Below, one piece after another: positions 52,912 to 62,421 of a DNA stretch of 64,000 nucleotides (the stretch's first letter is position 1; each line of letters starts with the position of its first letter). The notes beneath the pieces are model-generated. The model was not told the DNA's origin. It saw nothing but the letters and a program-made list of their open reading frames with translations, and made no database searches. Origin of the DNA: DASYTH01 sp035942955 (GTDB lineage: Bacteria > Actinomycetota > Actinomycetes > Mycobacteriales > Pseudonocardiaceae); contig NZ_DASZCQ010000217.1 in assembly GCF_035942955.1 (NCBI RefSeq), positions 1-64,000 on the forward strand, in the 5' to 3' direction. A program made the translations under genes and the position numbers.

Positions 52912-53857
52912 TCCCGCGCCGAATCCACATGCGACGGCCGAGGAGGTCGAGGCCGCGCGCTCGGATCCCAAGCTGGCCAACGTGCTGTACCACGACTGGG
53001 AGGCCGGCACCTACGACGAGAAGTGGTCGATCTCCTACGACGAGCGGTGCATCGACTACGCCGTCGGGCGGTTCCGCGCCGTCGCGGGGGAGCGGGACTG
53101 GCCCTACGAGCGGGCCATGGAGCTGGGCTGCGGCACCGGGTTCTTCCTGCTGAACCTCATGCAGGGCGGCGTGATCAAGAAGGGCTCGGTGACCGACCTG
53201 TCGCCGGGCATGGTCGACGTCGCGCTGCGCAACGCGGCGCAGCTCGGGCTCGACGTCGACGGCCGGGTCGCCGACGCCGAGCGGATTCCCTACGACGACG
53301 ACACGTTCGACCTCGTCGTCGGCCACGCCGTGCTGCACCACATCCCCGACCTGCCCGCCGCGTTCCGCGAGATCCTCCGCGTTCTCAAGCCCGGCGGCCG
53401 GTTCGTCTTCGCCGGCGAACCCACCAAGATCGGCGACTGGTACGCCCGCCGCCTCGGCCGCGCCGTCTGGTGGCTCACCACCAACCTCACCCGCCTCGGC
53501 CCGCTGCGCGACTGGCGCCGCCCGCAAGCCGAGCTGGACGAGTCCTCCCGAGCCGCCGCCCTCGAGGCCGTCGTCGACCTCCACACCTTCGACCCGACCG
53601 CACTCGAACGCCTGGCCCGCGACGCCGGCGCGGCCGAGGTCCACGCCCGCACCGAAGAGCTCACCGCCGCCCTGTTCGGCTGGCCGGTCCGCACCTTCGA
53701 AGCCGCCGTCCCACCCGAGAAACTCGGCCTACGCTGGAAGTTCTTCGCCTACAAATCCTGGCTCCGCCTCTCCTGGCTCGACGAGCACATCCTCCGCCGC
53801 ATCACCCCACGCCAACTGTTCTACAACGTCATGATCACCGGAACCAAACCCGTGTGA
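52901..53857 (+). CDS. class I SAM methyltransferase
   Basis: A 318-residue methyltransferase. Motif I AMELGCGTGFFLLNL (about 70-84), motif II VTDLSPGM, VVGHAVLHHIPDLPAAFREILRVLKPGGRFVFAGEP (IV and post). A C-terminal extension of about 120 residues (KWFFAYKSWLRLSWLDEHILRRI-like) is unassigned. Neighbourhood corresponds to Rv3038c. The stop overlaps the next start (GTGA). Confidence 0.85.
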   Translation: MASDPAPNPHATAEEVEAARSDPKLANVLYHDWEAGTYDEKWSISYDERCIDYAVGRFRAVAGERDWPYERAMELGCGTGFFLLNLMQGGVIKKGSVTDLSPGMVDVALRNAAQLGLDVDGRVADAERIPYDDDTFDLVVGHAVLHHIPDLPAAFREILRVLKPGGRFVFAGEPTKIGDWYARRLGRAVWWLTTNLTRLGPLRDWRRPQAELDESSRAAALEAVVDLHTFDPTALERLARDAGAAEVHARTEELTAALFGWPVRTFEAAVPPEKLGLRWKFFAYKSWLRLSWLDEHILRRITPRQLFYNVMITGTKPV

Positions 53858-55032
53858 GCTACGAGTTCAGCCTTGCCGACGTCGCCTTCCTGACCTCGCC
53901 GGCCGGGGTGGCGGCGGTCGCCCAGGTCGACCGGCTGGCCTTGACCGGCGCGTCGTACCTGGCCGATGTGCGTACCGCTCGCGGCATCGTGGGGGACCGG
54001 GCCGGTGCGGTGCTGGAGACCGTGCTGTTGCGCCGGAAAGCGGTGTCCAAGGTGGACGATCCGGGTCGCTGGTTGCTCACCGACGCGGCGTTGCAGCAGG
54101 CCACTCCGATGCCGGTGGCCCGGCACCGGGCGGAGCGGTTCGCCGGGCGGGATGTGCACGACGTGACGTGCTCGGTGGGGGTTGATCTCGCGGCTCTCGC
54201 CGCGGTGGCCGCGCGCTGCCTGGGATCCGACCTCGATCCGGTGCGCCTGGCGATGGCCCGGCACAACTGCGCGGCTGCGCTGGTGCGGGCGGACGCCCTG
54301 CGGCCGGTGAGCCGTGGCACCGCGGTGTTCGCCGACCCCGGCCGGCGGGACGCGGCCGGCCGGCGGCGCTGGCGCCCGTCGGACTTCACCCCGCCGCTGG
54401 ACGCGCTGGCGGAGGCCTACCGCGGTCGGGATCTGGCGGTGAAGTGTGCGCCGGGCATCGACATCCCGTGGGCCGGCGAGGTCGAGCTGGTCTCGCTGGA
54501 CGGCCAGGTGCGCGAGGCCTGCCTGTGGTCGGGTTCCCTTGCCACCGCCGGCCGGCGGGCCACCGTCCTGCGCACCGGCGGTCCGGCGTGGACGGTCACC
54601 GACGCCGAGCCGGACGACTGCCCGGTGCGGCCGCCGGGACAGTGGATCGTCGACCCGGACGGCGCCGTCGTGCGCGCCGGCCTCGTCCGCCACTACGCCG
54701 CCCGGCACGGCCTCGGCCAGCTCGACGAGCGGATCGCCTACCTGACCGGCGACACCCCGCCGCCCGGCGTCCGCGCCTTCCGCGTTCTCGAGCACGGCCA
54801 CTACTCGGAGAAGGCGCTGCGGGCGACGCTGCGCCGCCTCGGCGTCGGCCGGCTGGAGATCCTGGTGCGCGGCCTGGACATCGACCCCAACACGCTGCGC
54901 CCGCGGCTCAAGCTCGGCGGCCCGGCCGAAGCCACCGCCGTGCTCACCCGCGTCGGCCACACGCCAACGGCGTTCGTCTGCGCAGCCGTACGCATTCCGG
55001 CGAATTTTCCGTGGTCTGAACGTCCTACCTAA
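53854..55032 (+). CDS. THUMP-like class I methyltransferase
   Basis: A 392-residue protein. DVTCSVGVDLAALAAVA and CLGSDLDPVRLAMARHNC form a SAM-binding fold; FADPGRR is the catalytic loop seen in this group; the C-terminal VGRLEILVRGLDIDPNTLRPRLKLGG resembles the THUMP-like domain common in actinobacterial relatives such as Rv3037c. Likely RNA target, unproven. Coupled to the preceding gene by a GTGA overlap. Confidence 0.78.
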   Translation: MSYEFSLADVAFLTSPAGVAAVAQVDRLALTGASYLADVRTARGIVGDRAGAVLETVLLRRKAVSKVDDPGRWLLTDAALQQATPMPVARHRAERFAGRDVHDVTCSVGVDLAALAAVAARCLGSDLDPVRLAMARHNCAAALVRADALRPVSRGTAVFADPGRRDAAGRRRWRPSDFTPPLDALAEAYRGRDLAVKCAPGIDIPWAGEVELVSLDGQVREACLWSGSLATAGRRATVLRTGGPAWTVTDAEPDDCPVRPPGQWIVDPDGAVVRAGLVRHYAARHGLGQLDERIAYLTGDTPPPGVRAFRVLEHGHYSEKALRATLRRLGVGRLEILVRGLDIDPNTLRPRLKLGGPAEATAVLTRVGHTPTAFVCAAVRIPANFPWSERPT

Positions 55033-55073
55033 GAGTCTTCCCCGGGGGCGGGCCGAGTGCTCTAATGCCGGCC

Positions 55074-56489
55074 ATGTCCGAGCAGAACATCGAGCAGTTC
55101 GGCTACCGGCAGGAGCTCAAGCGCTCCCTGTCGTTCTGGGACCTGCTGATCTACGGCCTGATCTTCATGGTGCCGATCGCGCCGTTCGGGATCTTCGGCG
55201 GCGTGTTCAACGCGTCGGGCGGGATGGTCGCGCTGGCGTACGCGATCGGCGCGGTGGGCATGGTGTTCACCGCGATCTCCTACGCCCAGATGGCCAAGGC
55301 GTTCCCGCTCGCCGGGTCGGTGTACTCGTACGCGGGGCGGGGGATCGCCCCGCCGGTCGGGTTCATCGCCGGCTGGCAGATCCTGCTCGACTACATCCTG
55401 ATCCCGGCGCTGCTCTACATCGTCTCCGGGATCGCGATGCACAGTTTCGTGCCGGCCATCCCGGTGTGGCTGTGGGTGGTCGGGTTCATCGTGCTGAACA
55501 CGGCCATCAACTACTTCGGCATCGAGCTCACCGCGCGAGCCAACCGGGTCATGCTGGTCGGCGAGCTGATCGTGCTCGCGGTCTTCCTGCTGATCGGCGT
55601 TATCGCGCTGGCCGGCGGCAAGGGCACCGGCGACTTCTTCTCGCCGCTGTACAACTCCGACACGTTCTCCGTCGGCCTGATCTTCGGCGCGGTTTCCCTT
55701 GCGGCGCTGAGCTTCCTCGGCTTCGACGCGATCTCGACGCTGTCCGAGGAGAACCGTGAGGGCAGCCGGCAGGTGGCCCGCGCGACGGTCGCGTCGCTGC
55801 TCGTCGTCGCCGTGCTGTTCATCGTCCAGACCTGGGTCGCGGCGCTGCTGGTGCCGGACCGGGCGAAGCTGCTCAACGAGGGCGATCCCGGGGGCACGGC
55901 GTTCTACGAGGCCGCCGAGCATGCCGGCGGGCACTGGCTGTATGTGCTCACCGCCGTGGCGACCGCGATCGCGTGGGGGTTCGCCGACGCCCTCGTCGCG
56001 CAGGCGGCGACGTCGCGGGTGCTCTACTCGATGGCCCGCGACCGCCAGCTGCCGCGGTTCCTCGCCAAGGTGCACGAGACCTACCGGGTGCCGGAGTACG
56101 CCACGTTCGTCGTCGCGGTGATCTCGGTCGGGGTCGGCGTCGGCCTCACCTTCCGGGACGACTACGGGCTGACCACGCTCACCGCGCTGGTGAACTTCGG
56201 CGCGCTCACCGCGTTCCTGCTGCTGCACCTGTCCGTGATCGTGCACTACCTGGTGCGCAACCGCAGCCGGGACTACGTTCGCCACCTGCTGGTTCCGGTG
56301 TGCGGTCTGGTGATCCTCGGCTACGTCGTGATCAAGGCCAAGGTCGCGGCGCAGGTGGTCGGGCTGAGCTGGCTCGGCATCGGGATCGTCGTCATGATCG
56401 GACTGGTGCTTGCCGGCCGGACGCCGACGCTGGCCCAGCCGACCGAGCCACCGGCCGAGCCCACCGCTCCGGTGAAGGAGGGCGCATGA
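55074..56489 (+). CDS. APC-superfamily amino acid/amine permease
   Basis: A 471-residue transporter with about 12 membrane segments. The start LSFWDLLIYGLIFMVPIAPFGIFG and SFLGFDAISTLSEENREGSRQVARAT are typical of APC permeases. TCTAAT (55061-55066) ends 7 nt before ATG 55074, supporting that start over ATG 55065. The stop overlaps the acetamidase start (ATGA), suggesting it imports that enzyme's substrate. Confidence 0.88.
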   Translation: MSEQNIEQFGYRQELKRSLSFWDLLIYGLIFMVPIAPFGIFGGVFNASGGMVALAYAIGAVGMVFTAISYAQMAKAFPLAGSVYSYAGRGIAPPVGFIAGWQILLDYILIPALLYIVSGIAMHSFVPAIPVWLWVVGFIVLNTAINYFGIELTARANRVMLVGELIVLAVFLLIGVIALAGGKGTGDFFSPLYNSDTFSVGLIFGAVSLAALSFLGFDAISTLSEENREGSRQVARATVASLLVVAVLFIVQTWVAALLVPDRAKLLNEGDPGGTAFYEAAEHAGGHWLYVLTAVATAIAWGFADALVAQAATSRVLYSMARDRQLPRFLAKVHETYRVPEYATFVVAVISVGVGVGLTFRDDYGLTTLTALVNFGALTAFLLLHLSVIVHYLVRNRSRDYVRHLLVPVCGLVILGYVVIKAKVAAQVVGLSWLGIGIVVMIGLVLAGRTPTLAQPTEPPAEPTAPVKEGA

Positions 56490-57490
56490 CCATCGTCGAG
56501 TACCGGCCAGAGCCCAGCGAGTTCGTCTGGACCTTCGGCGGCGCGCCGCCGGCCCGCAAGGTCAAGCCGGGCGACGTCATCCGGCTGTGGACCGAGGACT
56601 GCTACGCCGGCAAGGTTCGGTCCGAACAGGACCTCGTCTCCCAGGTCTGCGAGTTTCCCTTTCTCAACCCGCAAACCGGACCGTTCTATGTGGACGGCGC
56701 CAAGCCCGGCGACACCCTGGCGCTGCACTTCGTGTCCATCGAGCCCGCCCGCGACATCGGCGCGGCGACCACCGTGCCGTTCTTCGGCGCGCTCACCTCG
56801 GACCACCACACCGCCACCCTGCAGGAGGCGCTGCCCGAGCTCGTCTGGCTCTACGAGCTGGACCGGCAGCGGCGCACGGTCACCTACCACGCCAAGAGCG
56901 CGGACCTGACCCTCGAGTTCCCGATGGATCCCATGCACGGCACCGTCGGCGTCGCCCCGGCCGCGTTCGAGGCGCGGTCGGCCCTCGTGCCCGACTCCCA
57001 CGGCGGCAATCTGGACACCCCGGAGATGCGCGCGGGCGTGACCGCCTACTTCGGCGTCAACGTCGAGGGCGCCCTGTTCTCGCTCGGCGACGGCCACGCC
57101 CGCCAGGGTGAGGGCGAGGCCTGCGGCACCGGCGTCGAGGTGGCCATGAACACCGTGCTGATCGTCGGCCTCATCCCCGGCATGCTGACCCCGTGGCCCC
57201 GCCTCGAGTCCGACACCCACCTGATGACCGTCGGCGCCGCTCGCCCCCTTGAGAACGCCTACCGCGTGGCCCAGGTCGACATGATCGGCTGGCTGGCCGA
57301 CCTCCACGGACTCGACCACATGGACGCCTACCAGATCGTCGCCCAGGCCGCCCTGGCCCCGGTCGCCCAGGTCTGCAACCCCATCTACACCGTCACCAGC
57401 AAGATCGACAAGTCCTACCTGCCCGCCCGACCCGCCTACCGAGGCACCCACGCCGAGCTCCGCGAGCAGGCCGCCCAGCTGCTCCGGTGA
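56486..57490 (+). CDS. acetamidase/formamidase-family amidohydrolase
   Basis: A 334-residue FmdA/AmdA-family protein: KVKPGDVIRLWTEDCYAGKV, NPQTGPFYVDGAKPGDTLALHFV, GALTSDHHTATL, the metal/nucleophile region SHGGNLDTPEMRAGVTAYFGVNVEGALFSLGDGHARQGEGE. Predicted to hydrolyse a small amide to acid and ammonia. Coupled to the permease. Followed by two hairpins. Confidence 0.87.
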   Translation: MTIVEYRPEPSEFVWTFGGAPPARKVKPGDVIRLWTEDCYAGKVRSEQDLVSQVCEFPFLNPQTGPFYVDGAKPGDTLALHFVSIEPARDIGAATTVPFFGALTSDHHTATLQEALPELVWLYELDRQRRTVTYHAKSADLTLEFPMDPMHGTVGVAPAAFEARSALVPDSHGGNLDTPEMRAGVTAYFGVNVEGALFSLGDGHARQGEGEACGTGVEVAMNTVLIVGLIPGMLTPWPRLESDTHLMTVGAARPLENAYRVAQVDMIGWLADLHGLDHMDAYQIVAQAALAPVAQVCNPIYTVTSKIDKSYLPARPAYRGTHAELREQAAQLLR

Positions 57491-57673
57491 GCAGATCGTT
57501 GCGCGCGGTTGACGCCGAACGGCCGATTGGGTGACGGCCGAACACCGGGCCGGCATGGGCCATTGGGGGCTGGACCCCGCCTGTGGGGAGCGCTACGGTG
57601 CACTCGCAGCCAAATGTTGTGGGCCGCAACAAAGCGATCCCGACGGCACCACCGGGGGTGTCGAAAGGGGTGA

Positions 57674-57702
57674 CACGGAGCTGAGCGAGGCCCAGCTCCG
57701 TG
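57674..57702 (+). terminator. hairpin after acetamidase gene
   Basis: Perfect 10-bp arms CACGGAGCTG (57674-57683) and CAGCTCCGTG (57693-57702) with a 9-nt loop, between the convergent acetamidase and nucleoside hydrolase genes. No T-tract. The 57491-57784 gap holds only this hairpin and the next one. Confidence 0.5.
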
Positions 57703-57738
57703 CCATCCATCGACCCGGTACGCCGTCGGCTGACCTGG

Positions 57739-57784
57739 GCCCGCGTGCCGGGCGATACCCCCACCCTCCGGCCGGCACGCGGGC
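57739..57784 (-). terminator. 13-bp stem terminator of nucleoside hydrolase
   Basis: Arms GCCCGCGTGCCGG (57739-57751) and CCGGCACGCGGGC (57772-57784) are perfectly complementary across a 20-nt loop and begin immediately after the nucleoside hydrolase stop codon. A very stable GC hairpin, likely to stop minus-strand transcription and perhaps act in both directions. Confidence 0.68.
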
Positions 57785-58741
57785 TCACCCTGTGGCAAGG
57801 CGCTCGAGGAGGAACGCGCGCACCTCGTCGACGTCGGTCTCCAGCGCGATGTCCAGGGCGCGGGCCTGCTTGGCGCCGAACGTGGCGATGATGTCGGGCT
57901 CGCGCCGGTCGGCGATGAGCGTGCCGCGGCCGGGCCCGAAGGTGCTGTCCACCTCGACCGGGTACGTCTTGGTGCGCAGCAGGCCCGGCCGGATCGCCTC
58001 GGCCACGGCGATGGCGTCGTGCAGGATCGTGCACTCGTAGCCGAAGAACTTGGTGTAGTGGGCGACGTAGTCGTCGGTGAGGCCGGCCAGCGTCGCGCCG
58101 AGCGGGCCCGCGGCCACAAGGCGGCTCAGCCAGGCCCGGTCGACCCGGCAGGCGAAGGTCAGGTCGATCGGCACCAGCACCGTGGGCACCCGCTCCTCGA
58201 CCAGCACGCGGTGGGCGGCCTCCGGGTCGGACCACAGGTTGAACTCCGCCGTGGCGGTGGTGTTGCCGCCGGACAGCCCGCCGCCCATGATCACCAGCCG
58301 CTCGATCTTGGCGTGCAGGCTGGGATGGGCTGCGAGCAGCAGCGCGATGTTGGTCAACGGTCCAATGGGGACGATCGTCACCGGCGCCGCGGCGTCCCGC
58401 AGGATCTGCGCCATCAGGGCCACCGCGTCCAGCCCGACGACGTCCCGGCTCGGGTCCGGCAGGGTGTGCGCCCGGCCGGACAGCCCGTCGCTGCCGTGCG
58501 CGTACTCCGCCTCCTGCACCCGCGGGTAGACCAGCGGCCGGGCGGCGCCGCGGGCCACCGGCACGTCCTCCCGGCCGCACAAGGCCAGCAGCCGCAACGC
58601 GTTGCGCGTGGTCGACTCGAGCGGAACGTTGCCGAACACGGTGGTCACGGCGAGCAGGTCGACCTCCGGGCTGGCGCACGCCAACGCGATGGCGAACGCG
58701 TCGTCCACCCCGGGATCGGTGTCGATGATCAGCGACGTCAT
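57785..58741 (-). CDS. inosine/uridine-preferring nucleoside hydrolase
   Basis: A 318-residue N-ribosyl hydrolase. The Ca-binding N-terminal DTDPGVDD (7-14), TVFGNVPLESTTRNALRLL, IVPIGPLTNIALLL and the late HDAIAVAEAIRP are diagnostic of the IUNH family. It splits ribonucleosides into base and ribose. Starts at ATG 58741 on the minus strand, facing the hexapeptide acyltransferase; 129 bp between them. Confidence 0.92.
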   Translation of the reverse strand: MTSLIIDTDPGVDDAFAIALACASPEVDLLAVTTVFGNVPLESTTRNALRLLALCGREDVPVARGAARPLVYPRVQEAEYAHGSDGLSGRAHTLPDPSRDVVGLDAVALMAQILRDAAAPVTIVPIGPLTNIALLLAAHPSLHAKIERLVIMGGGLSGGNTTATAEFNLWSDPEAAHRVLVEERVPTVLVPIDLTFACRVDRAWLSRLVAAGPLGATLAGLTDDYVAHYTKFFGYECTILHDAIAVAEAIRPGLLRTKTYPVEVDSTFGPGRGTLIADRREPDIIATFGAKQARALDIALETDVDEVRAFLLERLATG

Positions 58742-58870
58742 GAATTCGACGGTAATCCGGTCGGCTACCGTCTTTCCCATGACGGTCCATCCACGCGACT
58801 TTGCGCGAACTTCGGGCCCGGCGCGCCCGGTGGTCGCCTCGGGTGCCGCGACGTCCTCGGGCAGGAACTC

Positions 58871-59614
58871 ATGACCACGATGTGGGGCGCGCCGATCGCT
58901 CAGCGCTGGCGGCGTACGCGGCGGGAACCGGCGCAGGCCAGGTTTCTCACCCTCGCCTCGCTGCGCTGGGTGATCCGCAACCGCGCGTGGCGGCCGTGGT
59001 ACCTGGTGCGGTACTGGCGGCTGCTGCGGTTCCGGCTGGCCAACCCGCACATCGTCGTGCACGGCATGGTGTTCCTCGGGAAGAACGTCGAGATCCACTG
59101 CCGCCCCGGGTACGGCCGGATGGAGATCGGCCGCTGGGTGCACATCGGCGACGGCAACGCGATCCGCTGCCACGAGGGCTCGCTGCGGATCGGCGACAAG
59201 GCGGTCTTCGGCCGGCAGAACGTGATCAACTGCTACCTCGACATCGAGCTCGGCGACGCCGCCCTGGTTGCCGACTGGGTCTACATCTGTGACTTCGACC
59301 ACGTCATCTCCGACATCCACCGGCCGATCAAGGACCAGGGCATCGTCAAGGCCCCGGTCCGGATCGGTCCGGACACGTGGCTGGGCACCAAGGTCTCGGT
59401 GCTGCGCGGCTCGCGCATCGGCCGCGGCGCGGTGATCGGCGCGCACGCCGTGGTCCGCGGCGACATCCCGGACTACGCGATCGCGGTCGGTTCCCCGGCC
59501 AGGGTCGTCCGGGACCGCCTCGCCGACTACGAGGCCGACGCCGAACGCCGGGCCGCCGTCGCCGACATGGCCCGCAAGGCGCGCGAGGCGCTCAAGCAGA
59601 CGCTGGATTCCTAG
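58871..59614 (+). CDS. hexapeptide acyltransferase
   Basis: A 247-residue left-handed beta-helix transferase. Hexapeptide repeats span about 60-215 (VEIHCRPGYGRMEIGRWVHIGDGNAIRCH, VRIGPDTWLGTKVSVLRGSRIGRGAVIGAHAVVRGDIPDYAIAVGSPARVVR). The N-terminus is basic (WRRTRREPAQARFL). CAGGA lies 5 nt before ATG 58871. Neighbourhood matches Rv3034c; probably acetylates a sugar of the adjacent polysaccharide pathway. The stop overlaps the convergent glycosyltransferase stop. Confidence 0.87.
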   Translation: MTTMWGAPIAQRWRRTRREPAQARFLTLASLRWVIRNRAWRPWYLVRYWRLLRFRLANPHIVVHGMVFLGKNVEIHCRPGYGRMEIGRWVHIGDGNAIRCHEGSLRIGDKAVFGRQNVINCYLDIELGDAALVADWVYICDFDHVISDIHRPIKDQGIVKAPVRIGPDTWLGTKVSVLRGSRIGRGAVIGAHAVVRGDIPDYAIAVGSPARVVRDRLADYEADAERRAAVADMARKAREALKQTLDS

Positions 59615-60864
59615 GCCGTGAACGCGTTGCCCGAGGCGATCTTCGGGCGGCCCAGCGGCTCGTGCTCGCGAATCTCGGTGCGGCGGTAGACCTCGGCGGT
59701 CTCGGCGGCGATCGTGGTCCAGTTGAAGTCCTCGGCGAGGCGGGACTTCGCGCGGCGGGCCCGGCGGTCGGCGGCGACCGGGTCGTCGAGCACCGCGCGC
59801 ACGGCACCGGCAAGGCCGGCGGCGTCGCCGGGTGCGAAGGACAGCCCGGTCTCGCCGTCGATGACGACCTCGCCGAGCCCGCCGGTGGCGGCGGCGACCA
59901 GCGGCGCGCCGGCCGCGGCGGCCTCGAGCGCGACGATCCCGAACGGCTCGTACCGGCTGGGCAGCACCACGACGTCGGCCGCGGCCAGGCAGGCCACCAG
60001 CTCCCGGTCGGGCAGGTGCCCGACGAACTCCACGGAGCGGACCACCCGGTGCTTGCGGGCCAGGGCGAGCAGCGTCGCCGCCTGCCGCCCGCGCCCGGCA
60101 ACGACCAGGCGGGCGCCCGGATGGGTGCGCCGGATCCGGGGCAGGGCGGTGATCAGGTCATGCACGCCCTTCTCCCACTCCAGCCGCCCGAAGAACACGA
60201 TCAGCGGCTCGCCGTGCGGGCTGTGCCGCTTCCTGGTCTGCCGCACGGTTTCCGCCGGCACCCGCCAGCGGCGCGGCTCGATCCCGTTGTGGATGACGGC
60301 GATCCCGTCGGGGTCCACCTCGAACAGGTGGGCCACCTCCGCGCGCATCGCCGCCGAGCAGGTGATCAACGCGTCCGCCCGGTTGGCCAGCCACCACTCG
60401 ACCGAGTGGATCTGCTGGTTCAGCGGCTGCGCCAGCCACCCGCTGTGCCGGCCGGCCTCGGTGGCGTGGAACGTGGCCACCAGCGGCGCCCCGGCCTGCT
60501 CGGCGAGCGCGATGGCCGGGTGCGTCACCAGCCAGTCGTGCGCGTGCACCACGTCCGGCCGCCACCGGCGCAGCAGCCCGAGCCCGGCGCGGATCATCGC
60601 GTGCCCCATCGCCAGGGTCCACGCCACCAGGTCCTTCTCGAACACCAGGTGCGTCGGGTCCTCGGCGACCCGGACCAGCCGCACGCCCTCGTGCACCGAC
60701 CAGGCGGTCGGGTGGGTCAGCGCGTCGGTCCCGGCCTCGTGCCGGCACAGCACGACCACCTCGTGCCCCTGCTCGGCCAGGTGCTTGGCCAGCGCGTGCA
60801 CGTGCCGGCCAAGCCCGCCGACCACGACCGGCGGGTACTCCCAGGACAGCATCAGGACGCGCAT
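59611..60864 (-). CDS. GT4 alpha-glucan glycosyltransferase
   Basis: A 417-residue GT-B enzyme. MLSWEYPPVVVGGLGRHVHALAKHLAEQGHEV start, DVVHAHDWLVTHPA, IVFFGRLEWEKGVHDLI, and the nucleotide-sugar motif PSRYEPFGIVALEAAAAGAPLV. Looks like Rv3032, the alpha-1,4-glucosyltransferase linked to methylglucose lipopolysaccharide synthesis, because the same GH57 and methyltransferase genes are next door. 33 bp downstream of the GH57 gene in the transcript. Confidence 0.9.
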   Translation of the reverse strand: MRVLMLSWEYPPVVVGGLGRHVHALAKHLAEQGHEVVVLCRHEAGTDALTHPTAWSVHEGVRLVRVAEDPTHLVFEKDLVAWTLAMGHAMIRAGLGLLRRWRPDVVHAHDWLVTHPAIALAEQAGAPLVATFHATEAGRHSGWLAQPLNQQIHSVEWWLANRADALITCSAAMRAEVAHLFEVDPDGIAVIHNGIEPRRWRVPAETVRQTRKRHSPHGEPLIVFFGRLEWEKGVHDLITALPRIRRTHPGARLVVAGRGRQAATLLALARKHRVVRSVEFVGHLPDRELVACLAAADVVVLPSRYEPFGIVALEAAAAGAPLVAAATGGLGEVVIDGETGLSFAPGDAAGLAGAVRAVLDDPVAADRRARRAKSRLAEDFNWTTIAAETAEVYRRTEIREHEPLGRPKIASGNAFTA

Positions 60865-60897
60865 ATGGGAGTGATCCTCGCATCAGCGCGCCGCGAC

Positions 60898-62421
60898 CTA
60901 CCGGCCGGTACCAACTAACGTCCGGGCGTCGAGGTGCCCGAACACCCCATCCTCGGCGCGCAGCTCGTCGGCCCGGTCCGCCGCCCGCGCCCGGTGCCCG
61001 GCCCGGACCAGGCTCGCCAGCTCGGCGAACCGGTCGCCGTGCACCTTGGCGCGCCGCCGGGCGTAGTCGGCCGCGGAGTCCTTGGTCACCATGAACGCCC
61101 AGTCGCTGGACAGCGCCAGCAGGGCCTCGCGCACCGTCTGGTCCAGCACCGGATCACGCGCCGGTCCGCCACCGAGCGGCAGCGCGAGCAGCTCGTCCTG
61201 CAGCGCGGCGCCGGCGGTGACGAGGTCGGCGACCTGCTCGCCGTCCCACACCCGCCAGTCCTTGCCCGATCCCCAGGAGGACGCGGGCAGGTCCACCGCC
61301 GTGCCGAGGTGCCCGGCCTCGAGCGCCCCGCGCAGCGTGGTCACCCGCACCCCGGCCGCCGGCAGCGCCCGCAGCACGGTCTCCAGCCAGGCCGGGCCCT
61401 CGTGCCACCAGTGGCCGTACAGCTCGGTGTCGTACGCCGCAACGACCAGCCCCGGCGCCCCGTGCCGGGCGCGCAGCGACGCCAGCCTGCCCACCACGGT
61501 GTCGACGAAGTCGTTGGCGTGCCGGCGAACCGCGGCCGCGGCAAGCGCGGGGTCGTACGGCCGCTTGGCCTCCGGCGGCACCTTCCGCCCGGTCACCCGA
61601 GACGGCTTGAGCCCCGTCGGGTGGTCGAACGTGTGGAAATCCCGGTACGCGGCGTGCCCCGGGTACCCCGCCCGCGGCGACCACACCCGGTACGTCACCT
61701 CGAGATCCCGCCCGAAGCACACCACGTCCGAGTCGCCGACCGGCCGCGCCGCGTGCGTGTCCCCGCGCAGCGCCGGACCGTCCACAAGGAACCACCGCAC
61801 CCCGGCCGCGGCGTAGTCGCGCTCCATCCCCGGTGCGAAGCCACATTCCGGCGCCCAGATGCCCGCCGGCCGGTGCCCGATCCGCAGCGCGGTGTCGGCC
61901 AACCCGGTGCGCAGCGCGAAGTCCCGCAGCGGTTGGCGCAGCAGCGGCTGGAACGGGTGCGTGGCCGGGCCACCGAGCAGCTCGACCACCCCACCGTCCA
62001 CAAGAGAGCGAAGCACCGGCGAGAACCCGTGCCGCCAGTGCGACTCGAACTCCTCGATGGCCCACGCGGCCGCCCGGTGCTCGGTCGCGGCCAGGTCGCG
62101 CAGCAGCGGGTCGGCGCCCCGCCAGCGCACCGCCGCGTACTGGGCGCGCAGCTGCCAGGTGCCCAGCCAGTCGTGAAACGCCCGCAGCGCATAGGGATCG
62201 TCGAGCTGTGCGGCCAGCACGGGCGTGACGCCGATGGTCAGCACGTCCCGCCGGCCCTGCTCGGCGAGGCGGCGCAGCAGGTCGGCCATCGGCAGGTAGG
62301 AGTGCGCCCACGCCTGGTACAGCCACTCCTCACCGACCGGCCAGGACCCGTGGTGCACCAGCCACGGCAGGTGGCTGTGCAGCACGAGGCAGAACGACCC
62401 GACCGGTTCTCGTGCGGTCAT
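60898..62421 (-). CDS. GH57 1,4-alpha-glucan branching enzyme
   Basis: A 507-residue GH57 protein. VGSFCLVLHSHLPWLVHHG, nucleophile Glu in GIWAPECGFAPG, Asp in VVAAYDTELYGHWWHEGP and the C-terminal SSDWAFMVTKDSAADYARRR extension match GH57 branching enzymes such as Rv3031. ATG 62421 is chosen because it overlaps the methyltransferase stop (ATGA); the upstream part of the long frame is antisense coding. Confidence 0.92.
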   Translation of the reverse strand: MTAREPVGSFCLVLHSHLPWLVHHGSWPVGEEWLYQAWAHSYLPMADLLRRLAEQGRRDVLTIGVTPVLAAQLDDPYALRAFHDWLGTWQLRAQYAAVRWRGADPLLRDLAATEHRAAAWAIEEFESHWRHGFSPVLRSLVDGGVVELLGGPATHPFQPLLRQPLRDFALRTGLADTALRIGHRPAGIWAPECGFAPGMERDYAAAGVRWFLVDGPALRGDTHAARPVGDSDVVCFGRDLEVTYRVWSPRAGYPGHAAYRDFHTFDHPTGLKPSRVTGRKVPPEAKRPYDPALAAAAVRRHANDFVDTVVGRLASLRARHGAPGLVVAAYDTELYGHWWHEGPAWLETVLRALPAAGVRVTTLRGALEAGHLGTAVDLPASSWGSGKDWRVWDGEQVADLVTAGAALQDELLALPLGGGPARDPVLDQTVREALLALSSDWAFMVTKDSAADYARRRAKVHGDRFAELASLVRAGHRARAADRADELRAEDGVFGHLDARTLVGTGR

